A stretch of DNA of 64,000 bases from Methylomagnum ishizawai (lineage in GTDB: Bacteria; Pseudomonadota; Gammaproteobacteria; Methylococcales; Methylococcaceae): positions 1,756,501 through 1,820,500 of the forward strand of contig NZ_AP019783.1 of the NCBI RefSeq assembly GCF_019670005.1, in the 5' to 3' direction. The position numbers and the translations under genes are program-made. The notes under the pieces were generated by a model that saw nothing but the letters and a program-made list of their open reading frames with translations, was not told where the DNA came from and ran no database searches. How positions within the stretch are numbered: the first letter of the stretch is position 1; each line of letters starts with the position of its first letter. Below are positions 62,133 to 64,000 of the stretch, piece after piece.

Positions 62133-63389
62133 TCAACCCCAGGCCATGACCCGGTTGCGGCCGGCCGCTTGGGCGAGGTGGAGGGCGTTGTCGGCCTGGG
62201 CGAGCAGTTGCTCGCCGGAAAGTCCGTGGCGGGGATATTCGGCGATCCCGATGGACAGGGTGCAGCGCAGGGTCTGGCCGGCGTGGTCGATGGCGAGCGC
62301 TTCCACGGCGGCGCGCCAGGATTCGGCCCGCCGGGCCGCGTTCATCAGGGGCGCGCCGGGCAGCACCGCCACGAAGACCGCGTCGCCGTAGCGGCAGGCC
62401 AGGTCTGCGCCGCGCATCTGGCTTTGCAGGAGGCCGGCCACGGTTTTGAGGGCCGGATCGCCCGCCCGTTGGTCGATCTTCATGGCCACCACGCTGAGGG
62501 GCTGGTCTTCCCGGCCCACGCGGTTGAGTTCCCGGTGCAGGGTGGCTTCCAGGTAGTGGCGGTTGAACAGGCCGGTCAGTCCGTCGCGCACCGCGAAGCC
62601 GGCCAGTTGCTCCTGTAGCCGCTGGTTTTCCAATAGCCGCATTTCCAGGTGCTCGTTGGCTTCGTGCAGTTGGTCCTCGGCGCGTTTGCGGGCGGTGATA
62701 TCGAGCAGGAAGCCCACCACATAGCGGGCGGCGCCCTCGGCGTCGCGCAACGCGCCGACCGATAAATCCCCCCAGAATGGCGTGCCATCCTGGCGGACAT
62801 AGGCTTGCTCGACACGGTATTGGGCGATTTCGCCACGCAGCAGGGCACCGATCCGGCCTTGGTCCAGGGAAGCGGAGGGGCGCAGCGCCCGCGCATCGTC
62901 CCAGGTGTAGCCGAACAGTTCCAGCCAGCGCGGATTGGCGTCCAGCAGCCGGCCCGTCGCGTCCAACAGCACGATGCCGATCCCGGCTTGGTCGAACATG
63001 GCCCGCCACCAGGCCGACCGGGGGTCCGGGAATCCGTGGGCCGGGTCGTCCTGCGCCTCGTCCAGGCTCAACAAGGCATATTCGCGGCCTTCGATCAGCG
63101 TGCGCTCGGCCTCGACCCGGCACCAGGCGCGGGCTCCCGCGGCGCTGTGCAAGGCCGTGCGGTCCAGGCGGGCCGGTCCGGTCCGGGTGGTTTCGAGCAG
63201 GTGGGCGAGGTCGCCGGGTTCGGAGAAGAACGCCGCCGCCGGGCCGGGCTGGGCGGTGGTTCCGAGCTTTTCCCGCGCCCGGCGGTTGGCGAAGGCGATA
63301 CGGCCATCGTCCAGGGCGACCAGCAGCACGGGACGGGGGATGGGGTCTATCCAGGGGAAAGCGGCACTGGGTGGCATCCGGGGCAACAC
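62133..63389 (-). CDS. PAS-PAS-GGDEF protein with degenerate GGDEF motif
   Basis: A 418-aa signalling protein. The first PAS-like domain is residues 15-110, a second PAS with PAC is residues 130-238 (MFDQAGIGIVLLDATGRLLD; YVRQDGTPFWGDLSVGALRD), then a coiled linker and GGDEF domain from 265 (AVRDGLTGLFNRHYLEATLH). The catalytic signature is GDAVF (335-339) in place of GGDEF, and the substrate-binding segment DxDxFKxxND is shortened to MKIDQRAGDPALKTV. It is unlikely to make c-di-GMP; a GTP- or protein-binding role is possible. No transmembrane segment. Confidence 0.85.
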   Translation of the reverse strand: MLPRMPPSAAFPWIDPIPRPVLLVALDDGRIAFANRRAREKLGTTAQPGPAAAFFSEPGDLAHLLETTRTGPARLDRTALHSAAGARAWCRVEAERTLIEGREYALLSLDEAQDDPAHGFPDPRSAWWRAMFDQAGIGIVLLDATGRLLDANPRWLELFGYTWDDARALRPSASLDQGRIGALLRGEIAQYRVEQAYVRQDGTPFWGDLSVGALRDAEGAARYVVGFLLDITARKRAEDQLHEANEHLEMRLLENQRLQEQLAGFAVRDGLTGLFNRHYLEATLHRELNRVGREDQPLSVVAMKIDQRAGDPALKTVAGLLQSQMRGADLACRYGDAVFVAVLPGAPLMNAARRAESWRAAVEALAIDHAGQTLRCTLSIGIAEYPRHGLSGEQLLAQADNALHLAQAAGRNRVMAWG

Positions 63390-63651
63390 TGGGGTAGGGG
63401 CGTTGAGGGGGGCCGCGAAGGCCGGGCTAGCCAGGTTCGGTCGGCGTGGGCGCGGCCGCTTCGGCTCGGGGGCAGTATATCCCGGCGGGGAATCCGGGGC
63501 GAGCCACGCGGTCCGGGTTTATGGAAGCGGCCCGTCCATGGCGAAGGCTAGTCCCTCCGCTGCCCTTAAGCAATGCAGGGATTCCCGTATTGCCGGGGCG
63601 GGGTGGCTTTGCTGCAATGCCAAAGCCTGTTTCCAGGCGGAGGGCCGAGAG

Positions 63652-63969
63652 ATGGCCCATGGCAATCGAAACCACTGCTGGATGATGATGCTTATGGACG
63701 GAAAATTCACCATTGGAACCACCATGATCTACGCGCCGCTGCACAGCAATCCGCGGCGCGCCCAATATGTCGGCAAGGAGGCCGTCATCGTCCGCCATCC
63801 GCACTCCGACACCCACGAGGTCTATATCGTCTTCGCTTCCGGGTTGGTGCTGCTGGTGCCGGAATACGATCTCAGGCCCGTCGGCCTGGAACCCGCCCCC
63901 GGCCAGGCCGCCGCGGCCTACGCGCCCAAGACGCCGCCGTCGCGGCAAACTTTATACCGGGTGGCGTAG
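63652..63969 (+). CDS. Small unrecognised protein, 105 aa
   Basis: Starts MAHGNRNHCWMMMLMDGKFT, supported by a GGAGG 8 bases upstream of the ATG at 63652; MDGKFTIGTTMIYAPLHSNP at 63694 is an alternative. The core KEAVIVRHPHSDTHEVYIVF and ASGLVLLVPEYDLRPVGLEP looks like a small beta-barrel (SH3-like) protein. No family recognised. The stop codon lies inside the REP element at the edge of the window. Confidence 0.55.
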   Translation: MAHGNRNHCWMMMLMDGKFTIGTTMIYAPLHSNPRRAQYVGKEAVIVRHPHSDTHEVYIVFASGLVLLVPEYDLRPVGLEPAPGQAAAAYAPKTPPSRQTLYRVA

Positions 63970-63996
63970 CCCGGATGGAGCGAAGCGGAATCCGGG
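63966..63996. repeat. REP-type palindrome, GTAGCCCGGAT family (second copy)
   Basis: GTAGCCCGGAT, a gagcgaa centre, GCGGAATCCGGG; same family as 8755-8789. The TAG in its first arm is the stop codon of the preceding small gene. Confidence 0.7.
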
Positions 63997-64000
63997 GGTT

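Noticed and set aside
1-64000. tRNA, rRNA, CRISPR arrays, prophage or complete insertion sequences
   Set aside because: No T-loop-like sequences with matching arms, no regularly spaced repeats, and no transposase or integrase gene were seen by eye; a tRNAscan and CRISPR finder run would be decisive.

Overview
The window looks like a piece of chromosome from a GC-rich gammaproteobacterium, most likely a methanotroph of the Methylococcales. The grounds are a single-gene squalene synthase next to squalene-hopene cyclase and hopanoid tailoring genes, copC/copD copper genes, an RNA- and envelope-biogenesis gene order typical of gammaproteobacteria, and PEP-CTERM proteins. The assignment is inference; no rRNA or methane monooxygenase gene is present, and I saw no tRNA, CRISPR array, complete insertion sequence or replication origin.

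Region 1 (1-6.9 kb, minus strand) is a SUF iron-sulfur operon read sufR, sufB, sufC, sufD, sufS, VOC protein, sufU (cut by the window edge). A complete VapBC-type toxin-antitoxin pair sits between sufB and sufC. An IscR-type operator-like sequence overlaps the -35 box of the predicted sufR promoter. Region 2 (7-18.5 kb) is a mixed envelope and transport stretch: an L,D-transpeptidase, a DUF1097 membrane protein, a GT2 glycosyltransferase, CorA, a split YeeE/YedE pair, an MsrQ-like haem protein, a secreted clan GH-A glycosidase, and copC-copD.

Region 3 (18.5-28.1 kb) is a hopanoid cluster: squalene synthase, shc, hpnG, hpnN and hpnO on the minus strand, with hpnH divergent on the plus strand. 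A perfect 10-bp inverted repeat lies in the shared promoter region. The set runs from farnesyl diphosphate to a side-chain-extended, aminated hopanoid and its export. Region 4 (28.1-34.1 kb) holds surface proteins: a PEP-CTERM protein, a 991-residue GLUG/RTX secreted protein and a LuxR-type regulator, then a MOSC protein.

Region 5 (34.1-50 kb) is housekeeping on the minus strand: bamA, skp, fabZ, lpxA, rnhB (without the usual lpxD and lpxB), phoU, rlmM, exbB-exbD-lpxK-ycaR-kdsB, an HTTM-DCC fusion protein, a nitroreductase, an acylphosphatase and rlmKL. LpxA carries Met at the chain-length ruler position, which predicts a C10 lipid A acyl chain.

Region 6 (50-64 kb) is more accessory: two unrecognised exported proteins, a monohaem cytochrome c, and a compact plus-strand unit of SDR/DFR-like reductase, sulfotransferase and cytochrome P450 facing a DUF2236 oxygenase. 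That unit is the best candidate for an undescribed pathway. It is followed by a GST, a DUF1330 protein, a decaying HigBA locus among dispersed palindromic repeats, relA and a PAS-GGDEF protein with a broken signature motif.
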